Below, piece by piece: positions 1-8,283 of a stretch of 64,000 nt of DNA. Position 1 is the first letter of the stretch. Each line of letters starts with the position of its first letter. A program made the position numbers and the translations under genes. This DNA is from [Clostridium] citroniae WAL-17108 (GTDB lineage Bacteria > Bacillota > Clostridia > Lachnospirales > Lachnospiraceae): positions 310,001-374,000 of the forward strand of contig NZ_JH376421.1 of NCBI RefSeq assembly GCF_000233455.1, read 5' to 3'. The notes beneath the pieces are model-generated. The model worked only from the letters and a program-made list of their open reading frames with translations, was not told where the DNA came from and made no database searches.

Positions 1-566
1 CGTTCCGGAAGGTTCATTTTCTTAAGCGCCCGGTAGATCCGTTCCGCTGTCAGGGGAACCGGGCGGTTTGCGCGGCCTGTACGGCCTTCCCCCGGACCAC
101 CCGGGTCCCTCCTGCCGTCATCCTGGGCCATCGCCTTATCCAGGCGCAGATAGGTCTCCCTGCGCAGGGGATTCTTCGGCACATGGACACATTTCTGATA
201 CAGTCCGTCAATTACAGACTCCATGGCGATGTCACAAGCCAAGTCCCAGTATTCCTTATCCCTGTCCTTACGGTTATACATATGGCAGAACAGACAATGG
301 AACAGCATGTGCAGATATGCGCGGTTCACCCGGTTTCTTCCCTTCTTAAAAAGACCGGCAAGATACTCCGGCCCATAATAGATAAGCCATCCGTCCGTGG
401 CCACCCCGTTCCTGTTCCAGTCAGCCTCAAATCCCAGACTGCTGAGGGAAAGATCCAGGAACCTCATATTCAGATATAATTCATTCCTGGCCTGATAGAG
501 GATTCTGGTGCATAAATTGACCTGGTCCAGTTCCTCCAGCTGCCTGTGTCTGGTCGGATCTGTCAT
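1..566 (-). CDS. DUF2201-like putative metallopeptidase/VWA protein, C-terminal part outside the window
   Basis: The minus strand stays open from an ATG at 566 to the window edge, giving the first 188 or so residues. A helical stretch around residues 83-96 carries H86-x3-H90 and H95, the kind of zinc-ligand pattern seen in the putative metallopeptidase N-domain (DUF2201) that precedes a VWA-like domain. After about residue 145 comes a low-complexity Asp/Gly/Arg linker, also usual for that family. The start overlaps the stop of the upstream DUF3783 gene as ATGA, so the two are probably translationally coupled. In related Firmicutes this protein often sits beside a MoxR-type ATPase, which would lie outside the window. 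The family call comes from pattern recognition; activity is unproven. Confidence 0.6.
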   Translation of the reverse strand, partial: MTDPTRHRQLEELDQVNLCTRILYQARNELYLNMRFLDLSLSSLGFEADWNRNGVATDGWLIYYGPEYLAGLFKKGRNRVNRAYLHMLFHCLFCHMYNRKDRDKEYWDLACDIAMESVIDGLYQKCVHVPKNPLRRETYLRLDKAMAQDDGRRDPGGPGEGRTGRANRPVPLTAERIYRALKKMNLPE

Positions 567-979
567 TGTCCATTTCCCGCCGCCATGGCTTCGTGTTCTT
601 CCTTCAGTTCCTCATACAGATGATAAAAGGTCCAGGCGCTGTTGTGCTCGGTCAGCACTGCCTTCAGCGCGATCTTAGGCACTCCCGCTTTTCTCAGGTT
701 CATGAGCAGTTCATCCAGACGCCTGTTTGAGAACTGTTTCAGCACCATCATTTCCACCGGGATTTCAGGAAGGCTTTTGTCTGCGCTGCCATCCGTATCC
801 CGGGGCTGGAATCCTTCCATTCCCGCCAGATATCCCACGGTTTCCATCACCTGGTCCGGGCCAATGTTGCGGATCCTGATTCCCATTCTCACCAGCACGC
901 TTTTCATCATGGCCACATGCTTCATGGTCTCCGGCCTGCCCGGGTTATAATATAATACTGTCTCTGTTATTTTCGCCAT
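563..979 (-). CDS. DUF3783 domain protein
   Basis: This is a 138-residue soluble protein with no signal peptide or membrane segment. The N-terminal half resembles a small alpha/beta fold (a YYNPG loop near residue 10, then alternating hydrophobic strands). The C-terminal half ends in a highly charged helix with a PKIALKAVLTEHN-type core near residues 100-113, which I recognise as the DUF3783 family of Clostridia. No catalytic motif is evident and the function is unknown. It shares a 4-bp ATGA overlap with the DUF2201-like gene downstream, which suggests the two proteins act together. It follows the deacylase region on the same strand after a short gap. Confidence 0.65.
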   Translation of the reverse strand: MAKITETVLYYNPGRPETMKHVAMMKSVLVRMGIRIRNIGPDQVMETVGYLAGMEGFQPRDTDGSADKSLPEIPVEMMVLKQFSNRRLDELLMNLRKAGVPKIALKAVLTEHNSAWTFYHLYEELKEEHEAMAAGNGQ

Positions 980-1011
980 TCTATTTTACCTCGTTGATCA
1001 TATGAGTCCCT

Positions 1012-1464
1012 TTATTTGAACAGATCATCACTGTCCAGCATTAGGGTAAAGGGCCCGTCATTTAAAAGTTCCACCTTCATGTCCGCCCCAAACTGTCCCT
1101 TTTCCACCACGTCTACGTACTGTCTGCACCGCTCCATAAACCGCTTGTACAGGGATTCCGCCATCTGAGGAGCACCGGCTTTGGTAAAGCTTGGACGGTT
1201 GCCCTTGTGGCAGTCCGCGTACAAGGTGAACTGGCTGATGATCAGCAGCTCTCCCTCCACATCTGCAAGTGACAGGTTAGTTTTTCCATTTTCATCCTCA
1301 AATATTCTTAAACGGCAGATCTTATCAGCCATTTTTTCCGCCAGCTGCACGGTGTCCCCGTCAGCCACTCCCAGCAGGATCATGAATCCTTTTCCAATCC
1401 TCCCCAGCAATTCGCCGTCCACGGTTACGCTTGCATGGGTCACTCTCTGTACTACTGCTCTCAT
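1012..1464 (-). CDS. dtd: D-aminoacyl-tRNA deacylase
   Basis: The 150-residue product matches the full length of Dtd. It hydrolyses D-aminoacyl-tRNA (and Gly-tRNAAla), keeping D-amino acids out of translation in the cytoplasm. The N-terminus MRAVVQRV, the SQFTLYAD motif around residues 77-84 and a C-terminal GP motif (NDGPFT near residue 136) are diagnostic. The GPFT form replaces the commoner GPVT but keeps the cross-subunit Gly-Pro pair. In many Firmicutes dtd follows a relA/spoT-type gene, and here an alarmone synthetase lies upstream on the same strand. The start is the ATG at 1464, with a GGAGA ribosome site upstream. Confidence 0.95.
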   Translation of the reverse strand: MRAVVQRVTHASVTVDGELLGRIGKGFMILLGVADGDTVQLAEKMADKICRLRIFEDENGKTNLSLADVEGELLIISQFTLYADCHKGNRPSFTKAGAPQMAESLYKRFMERCRQYVDVVEKGQFGADMKVELLNDGPFTLMLDSDDLFK

Positions 1465-1509
1465 ATGCGTTGTCTCCTAATCATTTCCCATTGTCCATTG
1501 CCTGCGCCT

Positions 1510-3312
1510 TTATCTGATCATCATTTCCAGGTATTCCATCACGGTTTCCGTGGCTTCCTCCCTGTAAAGGATTTCCCGGGCGCGCACCGGGTCATCCGTT
1601 ATGATGTTGTCCACTCCAAGAAGCTTCATCTGCTCCAGTTCCGTCTTGCTATTCACGGTCCACACATGGACCGCCTTGCCATCCTCATGGACCGCCTCCA
1701 CCAGGCGGCGGTTAACAAAGCTGGACCGGATGCTGATAAAATCAAAGTCATCACTTTCATAATATTTTCCATAGGCGGCCGCGAGGATATAACCGGTCCT
1801 CAGGTCCGGATTAAAATCCTTCACCCGCTTTAAGTAGGAGGGCTTCACCGAAGTGATCACGCACTGCTCCTCCATGTCAAACTCCATGACCATGGCAGCC
1901 ACCTGCTCCGGCAGGCCGGTGCTGTCCCCAATGCTTTTCAGTTCAATGTTCAGCTTCATACGGCCCTTGCATGCTTCCAGCACCTCCCTGAGGGTAGGGA
2001 TCTTCTCCCCTGTATATTCCTTTGAAAAATGGCTTCCCACATCCAGTTCTTCCAGCTGGGAAAGAGTCATGGTCCCAAGCCTTCTGTCCACTCCCGCCAC
2101 CCGCTTCAGGTTCAGGTCATGGCACACCACCACCACTCCGTCCGCAGAAGTCTGCACATCGATCTCGCTGTAATCCGCCATCTCATCCATGGCTTTTTCC
2201 AGGGAAGCTATGGTATTCTCCGGTGCCCGCCTGGAACTGCCCCTGTGGGCGGTTATCTCTGTCTGGCCCAGTACGGACCAGTCAGGGGAGGAGCCGTTAT
2301 ACACCATGTCGAATATCAGAAACAGACTGGCCCCAGCCAGCGCCCCTGTGATGGTAAGCATCCACTTTCTTTTAATATGCATCTGGCGGGGAAGAGAAAA
2401 ATCCCACGGGAGCCTGTGGTTATTTTTCATCTCAAACTGGTAATACACCACGGTCAGGGCGCCGAAATCCACCACAGATACCAGGAGGCTTCCTATTAAC
2501 AGCACCACGATCTCAAGCCTGCTGCACACCGCAGCCAGCACAGCCATGGCGGCATAACCGTCCACAAACAGGCTGACCACCACAGCTGACACAACCACGA
2601 TCACGGAGTGCAGAACCAGCAAAAACAGGATCAGCAGCAGGTTCAGGGCCAAAAGAAGCACCACCGCCCCAGGCCATCTGCCCTTTAGAAGCTCCAGGCT
2701 GCGCCGGAAGCCGTCCCGGAAGCCCTTTTGCTCAATCATGCAGGTAAAGAACACCAGCATGGTGGGAATCCCGACCAGAACCAGGCCAACCACAACCAGG
2801 ACCAGTCCCAGACGGGTGGCCGGGCCGTGAAGGATCTCATACATGACAAAATTAAGGGGTTTGATCCTTGTAAGCAGCCGGATCAGCAGATATGAATTCA
2901 TGGTCAGATACTCGGCCAGGGCCAGGGGCAGCAGTTTCCAGTCCCTCTTGTTATACTCATCCCATGTCTTTCCCAGGCCCCCCCTCAGTATGGCCAGGGA
3001 GTCGATCCTCCTGGAATAGGCAGACGCCTGATAAGCGGTGATCAGGCCCCCGATCTCGATCACCAGAAGCACCATGCCCACGGCCAGGGCCAATGCCCCG
3101 CAGATAATGGTGACAGGGCGCCAAAGAAAGGCCCCCATATTGCTCATGGTAAGGTAACTGTACCCTGCCATGCGCAAAGAGAACCTGAGAAGCTGGTTAA
3201 CCAGTCTGATATAGAATGTACCTGCAACCAGCCGGTAGAGTACTTCAAAAACCACCAACTGGCGCAGGTTCAACTTAATAACCTGATCTGTCTCCCTGAT
3301 CAATCTGTTCAC
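1510..3312 (-). CDS. Membrane-anchored glycerophosphodiester phosphodiesterase
   Basis: The protein has 600 residues in two parts. Residues 20-335 hold about eight hydrophobic segments (the GDPD-associated membrane domain). Residues 350-600 form a GDPD TIM barrel with the catalytic HRG at 356-358, E365-N366, E383/D385 and H398 of a CHD motif. The barrel hydrolyses glycerophosphodiesters to glycerol-3-phosphate plus alcohol, probably at the outer membrane face in lipid or teichoic-acid turnover. Translation appears to start at a GTG overlapping the stop of the alarmone synthetase (GTGA), so the two genes are coupled. Membrane topology of the barrel cannot be fixed from sequence alone. Confidence 0.9.
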   Translation of the reverse strand: MNRLIRETDQVIKLNLRQLVVFEVLYRLVAGTFYIRLVNQLLRFSLRMAGYSYLTMSNMGAFLWRPVTIICGALALAVGMVLLVIEIGGLITAYQASAYSRRIDSLAILRGGLGKTWDEYNKRDWKLLPLALAEYLTMNSYLLIRLLTRIKPLNFVMYEILHGPATRLGLVLVVVGLVLVGIPTMLVFFTCMIEQKGFRDGFRRSLELLKGRWPGAVVLLLALNLLLILFLLVLHSVIVVVSAVVVSLFVDGYAAMAVLAAVCSRLEIVVLLIGSLLVSVVDFGALTVVYYQFEMKNNHRLPWDFSLPRQMHIKRKWMLTITGALAGASLFLIFDMVYNGSSPDWSVLGQTEITAHRGSSRRAPENTIASLEKAMDEMADYSEIDVQTSADGVVVVCHDLNLKRVAGVDRRLGTMTLSQLEELDVGSHFSKEYTGEKIPTLREVLEACKGRMKLNIELKSIGDSTGLPEQVAAMVMEFDMEEQCVITSVKPSYLKRVKDFNPDLRTGYILAAAYGKYYESDDFDFISIRSSFVNRRLVEAVHEDGKAVHVWTVNSKTELEQMKLLGVDNIITDDPVRAREILYREEATETVMEYLEMMIR

Positions 3313-3989
3313 TGAAATTCTTCTTCCGTCTTTTCCTGATTCCGATCCTCACGCTGCTCTTTTGCAAATGCCGTGATGGCCTCATTCAATGAGAACATCT
3401 TAGCATCCAGCATATCTACCATATCAGCGCATGCCTTTAATTCCTTCAGCAGGTTCTCAGGAGCATTCCCCTCGAACTTGTAGGCTATCTTGTGTTCCAG
3501 GCTGGCCCAGAAATCCATGGCCACCGAGCGTATCTGTATCTCCACCTTTGTCTCCACCGGGCCATCGGTCAGATACACGGGGACGGTCACCACCATATGG
3601 TAGCTCTTATAGCCGTTGGGTTTCGGATTCTTGATATAATCCTTGACATGGAGGACGGTCACATCCCCCTGGGAAGATATCATCTCTGCGATCTGATATA
3701 TATCTGATGTAAAGGAACAGATAATGCGTATGCCTGCAATGTCGCTGAGGCGTTCCATCATATTCTCAATGGAAACCTCATATCCGTCCTTTTTCAGTTT
3801 TTTCACAATGCTGTCAGCGGTTTTCAGCCTGGACTTGATGTGTTCAATGGGGTTATAGTCATAACGGCTTACAAACTCATTATTCAGGATCTCGATCTTG
3901 GTATTAACCTTCTTTAATGCTGAATCATACAAAAACATGACCGAACGCCACTGATCAACCTGGTCGTCCGCTTTGGGGATATTGGACAT
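3309..3989 (-). CDS. Small alarmone synthetase (RelQ/YjbM-type GTP pyrophosphokinase)
   Basis: At 226 residues the protein has only the RelA/SpoT synthetase domain, without the HD hydrolase, TGS or ACT domains of full Rel. It transfers pyrophosphate from ATP to GTP or GDP to give (p)ppGpp. The visible signature includes a RL(S)DIAGIRIIC segment near residues 85-95, a GYKSYH motif near 128 and the EIQIRS...DFWASLEHK block near 150-170. A charged C-terminal tail resembles the RelQ oligomerisation tail. It heads a coupled pair with the GDPD gene. A stress-signalling role is inferred from the family. Confidence 0.9.
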   Translation of the reverse strand: MSNIPKADDQVDQWRSVMFLYDSALKKVNTKIEILNNEFVSRYDYNPIEHIKSRLKTADSIVKKLKKDGYEVSIENMMERLSDIAGIRIICSFTSDIYQIAEMISSQGDVTVLHVKDYIKNPKPNGYKSYHMVVTVPVYLTDGPVETKVEIQIRSVAMDFWASLEHKIAYKFEGNAPENLLKELKACADMVDMLDAKMFSLNEAITAFAKEQREDRNQEKTEEEFQ

Positions 3990-4015
3990 TCCTATCCCTC
4001 CTTATCTAGTTCGCT

Positions 4016-4825
4016 TTAGAGTTTCAGCCCCTTTAACAGGTCGCCCAACCCTGTGGATACCGATCCGGTCTCCTTGTAGTCAAATGTCTCGTGCTCTTCA
4101 CGCTCTGCAGTCTGCTCTGACAGAACCCTCATGCTGAGGCTCAGTTTTCCGTTCTCCATGCTAAGTATCTTCACCTTAACGGTCTGTCCCTCTGTGAGCA
4201 CAGCGCCGGGGTGTTTGATCCTCTGCGTACTGATCTGGGAAATGTGCAAAAGTCCGTCCACGCCGTCTGCCAGCTTTACAAATGCTCCGTAAGGCTTGAT
4301 GCTGTCCACGGTTCCTTCCACCACATCCCCTGCCTTAAACTGCTCCATGCGCGCCTTTTTCTCAGCTTCCTTTTTCTCCCGCTCCACTTCGCGTCCGGAA
4401 AGCACCAGTCTCTTCTTCTCAGGGTCTACGGTGATAATGATACACTCCACATATTTCCCCTGCCAGTCTTCCAGTTTCTCCACATACTCTGTGGACAGCT
4501 GGGAAGCCGGGATAAATGCGCGCACTTCCTCCAGGGTTGTAACCACACCGCCCTTAACCGCCTCGGAGATCTTCACCTTCACGACTGTCCTGTCATCCAT
4601 CATCTGCTGGAACTGGGCCCACTTTGCGCCCGCGCCGCTCTCTTCCTCTGCCAGTTCGATCTTTCTCTTGTTCAGGGTCTGATAGGAAGCCTCCAGCTCA
4701 GCTGCAAAATCCTCCATGGTCTCCACGGGTTCCTCAGCGGTTACTTTCTCCGCAGCTGCTTCCTCTGGGGCAACCTCCTGGGCGGTTACCTGGCCTTCTA
4801 ATTCCTTGTTCATTTCTTCGCTCAT
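4016..4825 (-). CDS. S1 RNA-binding domain protein (ribosomal protein S1-like)
   Basis: The product has 269 residues. An acidic Ala/Glu-rich N-terminus (residues 1-60) is followed by two S1 OB-folds: a degenerate one at about 70-150 containing FIPASQLS, and a canonical one at about 165-238 with GAFV and GLLHISQIS. It is shorter than full ribosomal protein S1 (four to six repeats) and resembles the two-repeat S1-like proteins of Clostridia. These bind single-stranded RNA and may help mRNA loading or decay. The gene is transcribed away from the divergent PHP gene. Its ATG is preceded by GGTGAGGAG. Confidence 0.85.
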   Translation of the reverse strand: MSEEMNKELEGQVTAQEVAPEEAAAEKVTAEEPVETMEDFAAELEASYQTLNKRKIELAEEESGAGAKWAQFQQMMDDRTVVKVKISEAVKGGVVTTLEEVRAFIPASQLSTEYVEKLEDWQGKYVECIIITVDPEKKRLVLSGREVEREKKEAEKKARMEQFKAGDVVEGTVDSIKPYGAFVKLADGVDGLLHISQISTQRIKHPGAVLTEGQTVKVKILSMENGKLSLSMRVLSEQTAEREEHETFDYKETGSVSTGLGDLLKGLKL

Positions 4826-5027
4826 AATAATCTCCTCACCTTCTGTATCTATAGCAAAATATATTCCTCTCCATTATAACAACAACCCACCTAATATTTC
4901 TATAGTTTTCTTATAAAAATTATACCAAATTTTACATTTTTATTCTCATTTTGTTTCTTTTCACTACAGAGATTATGTGGTATGATTCAGACAGCGGTAA
5001 ATATACGTAAGAAAGGACCTGTATTCC

Positions 5028-5867
5028 ATGATAGATCTTTTGGATCTGCACACACACACAACGGCCAGCGGCCATGCATATAACTCCCTTTATGAGATGG
5101 CCAGATCAGCCTCGGAACGTGGTATGCGCGTCTTCGGCTGCTCAGACCACGCGCCGGCCATGCCCGGCACCTGCCATTATTATCATTTTATCAATTTTAA
5201 AGTCATCCCCAGGACCCTTTACGGCATGAAGCTGATGATGGGCATAGAACTTAACATTATGGATTACGAAGGAGGGGTTGATCTGGAACAGGATCTGCTC
5301 CAGAATTTGGACTATGCCATTGCCAGCCTTCACCACCCATGTATAGAGAGCGGCACCATGACCCAGAATACAAACGCATACCTGGGCGTCATGAAGAACC
5401 CTGCCATACACATCATAGGCCATCCGGACGACAGCCGTTATCCGGTTGATTACGATACCCTGGTCAGCGCGGCCAGGGAACACAAAACCCTTTTAGAGGT
5501 TAACAACAGTTCCCTGAACCCCATGAGCTTCCGCCAGGGCGCAAGGGAGAATTACCTGAAAATGCTGGAACTCTGCAAACACTACAAAACCCCGGTCATT
5601 GTGGACAGCGATGCCCACTGCGAAGCGGATTCCGGAGACCACACCTTTGCCCACGCCCTTTTGGAGGAGGTCAGCTTCCCTCCTGAGCTGGTGGTGAACA
5701 CCTCCCTTGACCTTCTGGCCGGCTACATTCCCCGGCTCACCTCCATTCTGGCGCAGCCGGATGATGCCAGGTGCGGGCAGGCGGGCAGGGACGCAGGAAA
5801 TACAACGTCAGCAGGCGGCACAGTATCAGCGGGAAACACAGCATCAGCGGGAGGCACGGGCAAATGA
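5028..5867 (+). CDS. PHP-domain phosphatase (YcdX-like)
   Basis: The 279-residue protein shows the PHP metal-site motifs in order: LHTHTTASGHA near the N-terminus, SDHAPAMPG near residue 45, a GIELNI glutamate near 80, a SLHHP motif near 105, HIIGHPDD near 128 and DSDAHCEAD near 192. This YcdX-type set implies a trinuclear-metal phosphoesterase; the substrate is unknown. The last 25 or so residues are not part of the fold: they are a six-residue repeat (AG-N/G-T-x-S) encoded by an 18-bp tandem repeat. The stop overlaps the LysR start (ATGA), so the C-terminal extension also carries the regulator's translation start region. Confidence 0.88.
   Translation: MIDLLDLHTHTTASGHAYNSLYEMARSASERGMRVFGCSDHAPAMPGTCHYYHFINFKVIPRTLYGMKLMMGIELNIMDYEGGVDLEQDLLQNLDYAIASLHHPCIESGTMTQNTNAYLGVMKNPAIHIIGHPDDSRYPVDYDTLVSAAREHKTLLEVNNSSLNPMSFRQGARENYLKMLELCKHYKTPVIVDSDAHCEADSGDHTFAHALLEEVSFPPELVVNTSLDLLAGYIPRLTSILAQPDDARCGQAGRDAGNTTSAGGTVSAGNTASAGGTGK
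5793..5864 (+). repeat. 18-bp in-frame tandem repeat at the end of the PHP gene
   Basis: Four consecutive 18-bp units begin at 5793, 5811, 5829 and 5847, the last degenerate. Each encodes a variant of Ala-Gly-(Asn/Gly)-Thr-x-Ser. The period is a multiple of three, so changes in copy number lengthen or shorten the PHP tail without a frameshift. The array ends right at the LysR start codon. Confidence 0.85.
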
Positions 5868-6838
5868 TCAATTTCCTGAACCTGGAGTATTTCCTGGTGG
5901 CAGCGGAAGAACTGAATTTTACAAGGGCGGCTAAAAAGCTGTTTATTTCCCAACAGTCCCTGAGCAACCATATATCCAATCTGGAAAAGGAGTTTGATGT
6001 GGTGCTGTTTAACCGCACCTCCCCCCTCACCCTTACCTATGCGGGCCAGGCTTTAAAGGCCAGGGCCAGGGAGCTTCTGGACCTTCGTGATGAGACTTAT
6101 AAGGAGATCTCCGATATCAAGGATTTTTCAACAGGACAGCTTGCCATCGGTGTATCCCACACCAGGGGAAGGGTCATCCTTCCTGAAATCCTCCCCACCT
6201 ACCAGGCCCAATTTCCAGGTATTGAGCTGCGGCTGGTGGAGGGCAATTCCAGCCAGCTGGCATCGGATCTGCTCCACGGCAACGTGGACCTGATGATCGA
6301 CCTTCTGCCTTTTACTGTGGAGAATGTGGAGACCGTCCCCATCTGCGGCGAGGAGATCCTCATGGTGGTACCGGACGAACTGCTGAAAAAGATATATCCC
6401 AACCGCCTGGAGGAGATCAAACAGATCCTATCCTCCACGGCGGATGTCACGCTGCTCGAAAGGTGCCCCTTTGTTTTGTTAAAAAAGGGCAACCGGATCC
6501 GCACCATCTCCGATGAGATATTTGAGGACGCACAGATGAGCCCCAGGGTGGTACTGGAAACGGAAAACATTGAAACAGTGCTGGCCCTGTGCGCAAAAGG
6601 AATGGGGATCACATTTTACCCGAAAATGTTCATGAATCCAGACCAATCCTCCCGCTCCTACCGCAATGCCATGCTGGAAAACAGTCATCTGAACCTGTAC
6701 TCCTTAAACTATTCCAGAGCCCATGGCGTACTTGGCATCGGCTACCACAAGGGCCGGTACATGTCCAGGGCGACCAGGGAATTCATCCGCATTGCCCGGG
6801 AACGCATTCCCTATCCGGCCGACCGTCCGGCAGAATAA
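5864..6838 (+). CDS. LysR-family transcriptional regulator
   Basis: I start this 324-residue protein at the ATG overlapping the PHP stop (ATGA), because it begins directly with the LysR helix-turn-helix (NLEYFLVAAEELNFTRAA near residues 4-21). Upstream in-frame codons would only translate the PHP repeat. Residues 90-300 form the periplasmic-binding-like effector domain. It probably senses a small ligand and controls a nearby gene, perhaps its coupled PHP partner. A hairpin terminator follows. The ligand cannot be guessed. Confidence 0.9.
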   Translation: MINFLNLEYFLVAAEELNFTRAAKKLFISQQSLSNHISNLEKEFDVVLFNRTSPLTLTYAGQALKARARELLDLRDETYKEISDIKDFSTGQLAIGVSHTRGRVILPEILPTYQAQFPGIELRLVEGNSSQLASDLLHGNVDLMIDLLPFTVENVETVPICGEEILMVVPDELLKKIYPNRLEEIKQILSSTADVTLLERCPFVLLKKGNRIRTISDEIFEDAQMSPRVVLETENIETVLALCAKGMGITFYPKMFMNPDQSSRSYRNAMLENSHLNLYSLNYSRAHGVLGIGYHKGRYMSRATREFIRIARERIPYPADRPAE

Positions 6839-6848
6839 ACCGATTCTG

Positions 6849-6890
6849 AAACACCCCGCGCCTACATATCATAAGCTCAGGGTGTTTTTT
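6849..6890 (+). terminator. Intrinsic terminator after the LysR gene
   Basis: ACACCC and GGGTGT arms are separated by about 25 bases and followed by six T. The stem is short and the loop long, so strength is moderate. It separates the LysR gene from the perR promoter. Confidence 0.55.
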
Positions 6891-6901
6891 CTGCCATAAT
6901 C

Positions 6902-6954
6902 TTGACAGATAAGATGGAATCTGCTAGAATACAAATAGTAACTGTTATCATTAT
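6902..6954 (+). promoter_or_regulatory. perR promoter with PerR-type box
   Basis: The -35 TTGACA (6902-6907), a 17-bp spacer and the -10 TAGAAT (6925-6930) are followed after exactly 6 bp by the box AGTAACTGTTATCATTAT (6937-6954). The box matches those before the three reverse rubrerythrins at 14 of 18 positions and sits at the expected transcription start. This suggests autoregulation by the downstream Fur-family protein. Confidence 0.75.
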
Positions 6955-6977
6955 TATATCTTATAGAAGGAGATGCT

Positions 6978-7394
6978 ATGAAAACTTTAAAGTATAGCCG
7001 TCAGAGGGAATCCATCAAAGCCAGTCTGATGAACCGACATGACCATCCTACGGCAGACGCCCTATACGCCAGCATCCGTGAAGAATTTCCCAATATCAGC
7101 TTGGGGACGGTCTATCGCAACCTGAACCTGCTGGTTGAAACCGGAGAGATAAAGAAACTGACCTGCGGAGACGGCGCTGACCATTTTGATGGTGATATCC
7201 GGCAGCATTATCATTTTGTATGTACGGAATGCAACCAGGTCTATGACATGGATTTAGGAGCCCTTGAGGAACTGAATCAGGAAGCCCAGGAGAACGCTCC
7301 GGGAATCATTGACAGCCACTATGTGCTGTTCTACGGCCGGTGTAAAAAATGTTTGGAAAAAAAAGTTGATAAAGGTATTGACAAACCGGCATAA
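6978..7394 (+). CDS. perR: Fur-family peroxide-responsive repressor (PerR type)
   Basis: The 138-residue protein has a winged helix at the N-terminus (PTADALY, then SLGTVYRNL recognition helix near residues 41-49). All five regulatory metal ligands known for Bacillus PerR have counterparts here: H23, D71, H77, H79 and D90. Asp at the last position, where Fur usually has Glu, favours PerR. Structural zinc is bound by C82/C85 and C122/C125. The metal site senses H2O2 by histidine oxidation and releases DNA. AGAAGGAG provides the ribosome site. The gene lies directly upstream of reverse rubrerythrin 1, whose -35 is inside its last codons. Confidence 0.88.
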   Translation: MKTLKYSRQRESIKASLMNRHDHPTADALYASIREEFPNISLGTVYRNLNLLVETGEIKKLTCGDGADHFDGDIRQHYHFVCTECNQVYDMDLGALEELNQEAQENAPGIIDSHYVLFYGRCKKCLEKKVDKGIDKPA

Positions 7395-7430
7395 ATGATC
7401 TATATTAATATCAGTAACAATTACTATTAT
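7378..7430 (+). promoter_or_regulatory. Promoter and PerR-type box of reverse rubrerythrin 1
   Basis: The -35 TTGACA (7378-7383) lies within the final codons of perR. A 17-bp spacer leads to TATATT (7401-7406), then 6 bp to the box AGTAACAATTACTATTAT (7413-7430), whose core AGTAA-CAA-TTACT is a perfect inverted repeat. The layout is the same as at the other two reverse rubrerythrins. Confidence 0.8.
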
Positions 7431-7519
7431 CAATTCAAGCAAAAATAACAAACCTGTTCCGGATGCCAGACATCCGGAACGTAACTTAAATAATGAAAAG
7501 GAAAAGGAGAATATTGATT

Positions 7520-8065
7520 ATGAAGAAATGGGTATGTACAGTATGCGGTTATGTTTATGAGGGAGAGAATCCACCTGAGAAATGTCCACAGTGCGGTGTT
7601 CCTGCATCCAAGTTCAAAGAGCAGGAAGCTGACAAGATGGCATGGGCATGTGAGCATGAGGTTGGTGTTGCACAGGGTTCCCCTGAAGACATCATGATGG
7701 ATTTAAGAGCTAATTTCGAGGGTGAATGTTCTGAGGTTGGTATGTATCTGGCCATGTCCAGAGTGGCTCACAGGGAAGGATATCCTGAGATCGGCCTGTA
7801 CTGGGAAAAGGCAGCTTTTGAGGAAGCGGAGCACGCTGCCAAGTTTGCGGAGCTGTTAGGCGAGGTTGTTACCTCCTCCACTAAGAAGAACCTGGAGATG
7901 AGAGTAGCTGCTGAGAACGGCGCTACCGCAGGTAAGTTTGACCTGGCTAAGAGAGCAAAGGCCCTGAACCTGGATGCGATCCATGACACCGTTCATGAGA
8001 TGGCTAAGGATGAGGCACGCCACGGCAAGGCATTTGCAGGACTGTTAGAGAGATACTTTGGTTAA
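7520..8065 (+). CDS. Reverse rubrerythrin, copy 1
   Basis: The 181-residue protein has an N-terminal rubredoxin domain (C6, C9, C22, C25) followed by a ferritin-like diiron domain (residues 50-181, helices with E-x-x-H type ligands). This is the reverse of classical rubrerythrin order. Proteins of this type reduce H2O2 and O2 with electrons from NADH via a flavoprotein, protecting anaerobes. I start at the ATG after AAAAGGAGA; an in-frame ATG nine codons earlier would place the ribosome site inside the gene. Copies 2 and 3 differ at only a few positions, for example around residues 94-99. A strong terminator follows. Confidence 0.93.
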   Translation: MKKWVCTVCGYVYEGENPPEKCPQCGVPASKFKEQEADKMAWACEHEVGVAQGSPEDIMMDLRANFEGECSEVGMYLAMSRVAHREGYPEIGLYWEKAAFEEAEHAAKFAELLGEVVTSSTKKNLEMRVAAENGATAGKFDLAKRAKALNLDAIHDTVHEMAKDEARHGKAFAGLLERYFG

Positions 8066-8075
8066 TAAAAGCGTC

Positions 8076-8108
8076 ATGCCGCCGGCCTATTGGGCCGGCG
8101 GCATTTTT
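8076..8108 (+). terminator. Terminator of reverse rubrerythrin 1
   Basis: A perfect 12-bp GC-rich stem (8076-8087 with 8093-8104) with a five-base loop runs into a T tract. Confidence 0.92.
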
Positions 8109-8167
8109 ATGTACCGGATCTCATAAGCCGGACTTTATATTCCGGACTTTATGTACCGGATCTCATA
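8109..8167. repeat. Short direct repeats upstream of the dlt-like operon
   Basis: A 17-bp sequence recurs exactly at 8109-8125 and 8151-8167. Between them CCGGACTTTAT occurs twice (8128-8138 and 8142-8152). No gene is seen in 8109-8225. These may be a local duplication or binding sites. Confidence 0.6.
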
Positions 8168-8225
8168 TCCCAGCTTTAACATCCTGTCTGCTGCCAATTG
8201 TCATAGAATCTTCAGAAATATTTCC

Positions 8226-8254
8226 TTGAACAAGGCCTGCATCTGTGCTAGAGT
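8226..8254 (+). promoter_or_regulatory. Probable promoter of the dlt-like operon
   Basis: TTGAAC (8226-8231), a 17-bp spacer and TAGAGT (8249-8254), with TG near the -10. Transcription would begin near 8261, too close to use the ATG at 8269, which supports the TTG start at 8284. Confidence 0.5.
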
Positions 8255-8283
8255 GTGTTTGAATCAAGATGGGAGGTCATTTT

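Noticed and set aside
3309-3989. Bifunctional Rel enzyme
   Set aside because: Only the synthetase domain is present; no HD, TGS or ACT domain.
5771-5863. Longer start of the LysR protein
   Set aside because: The upstream codons only read the PHP repeat in another frame; the ATGA overlap start begins right at the helix-turn-helix.
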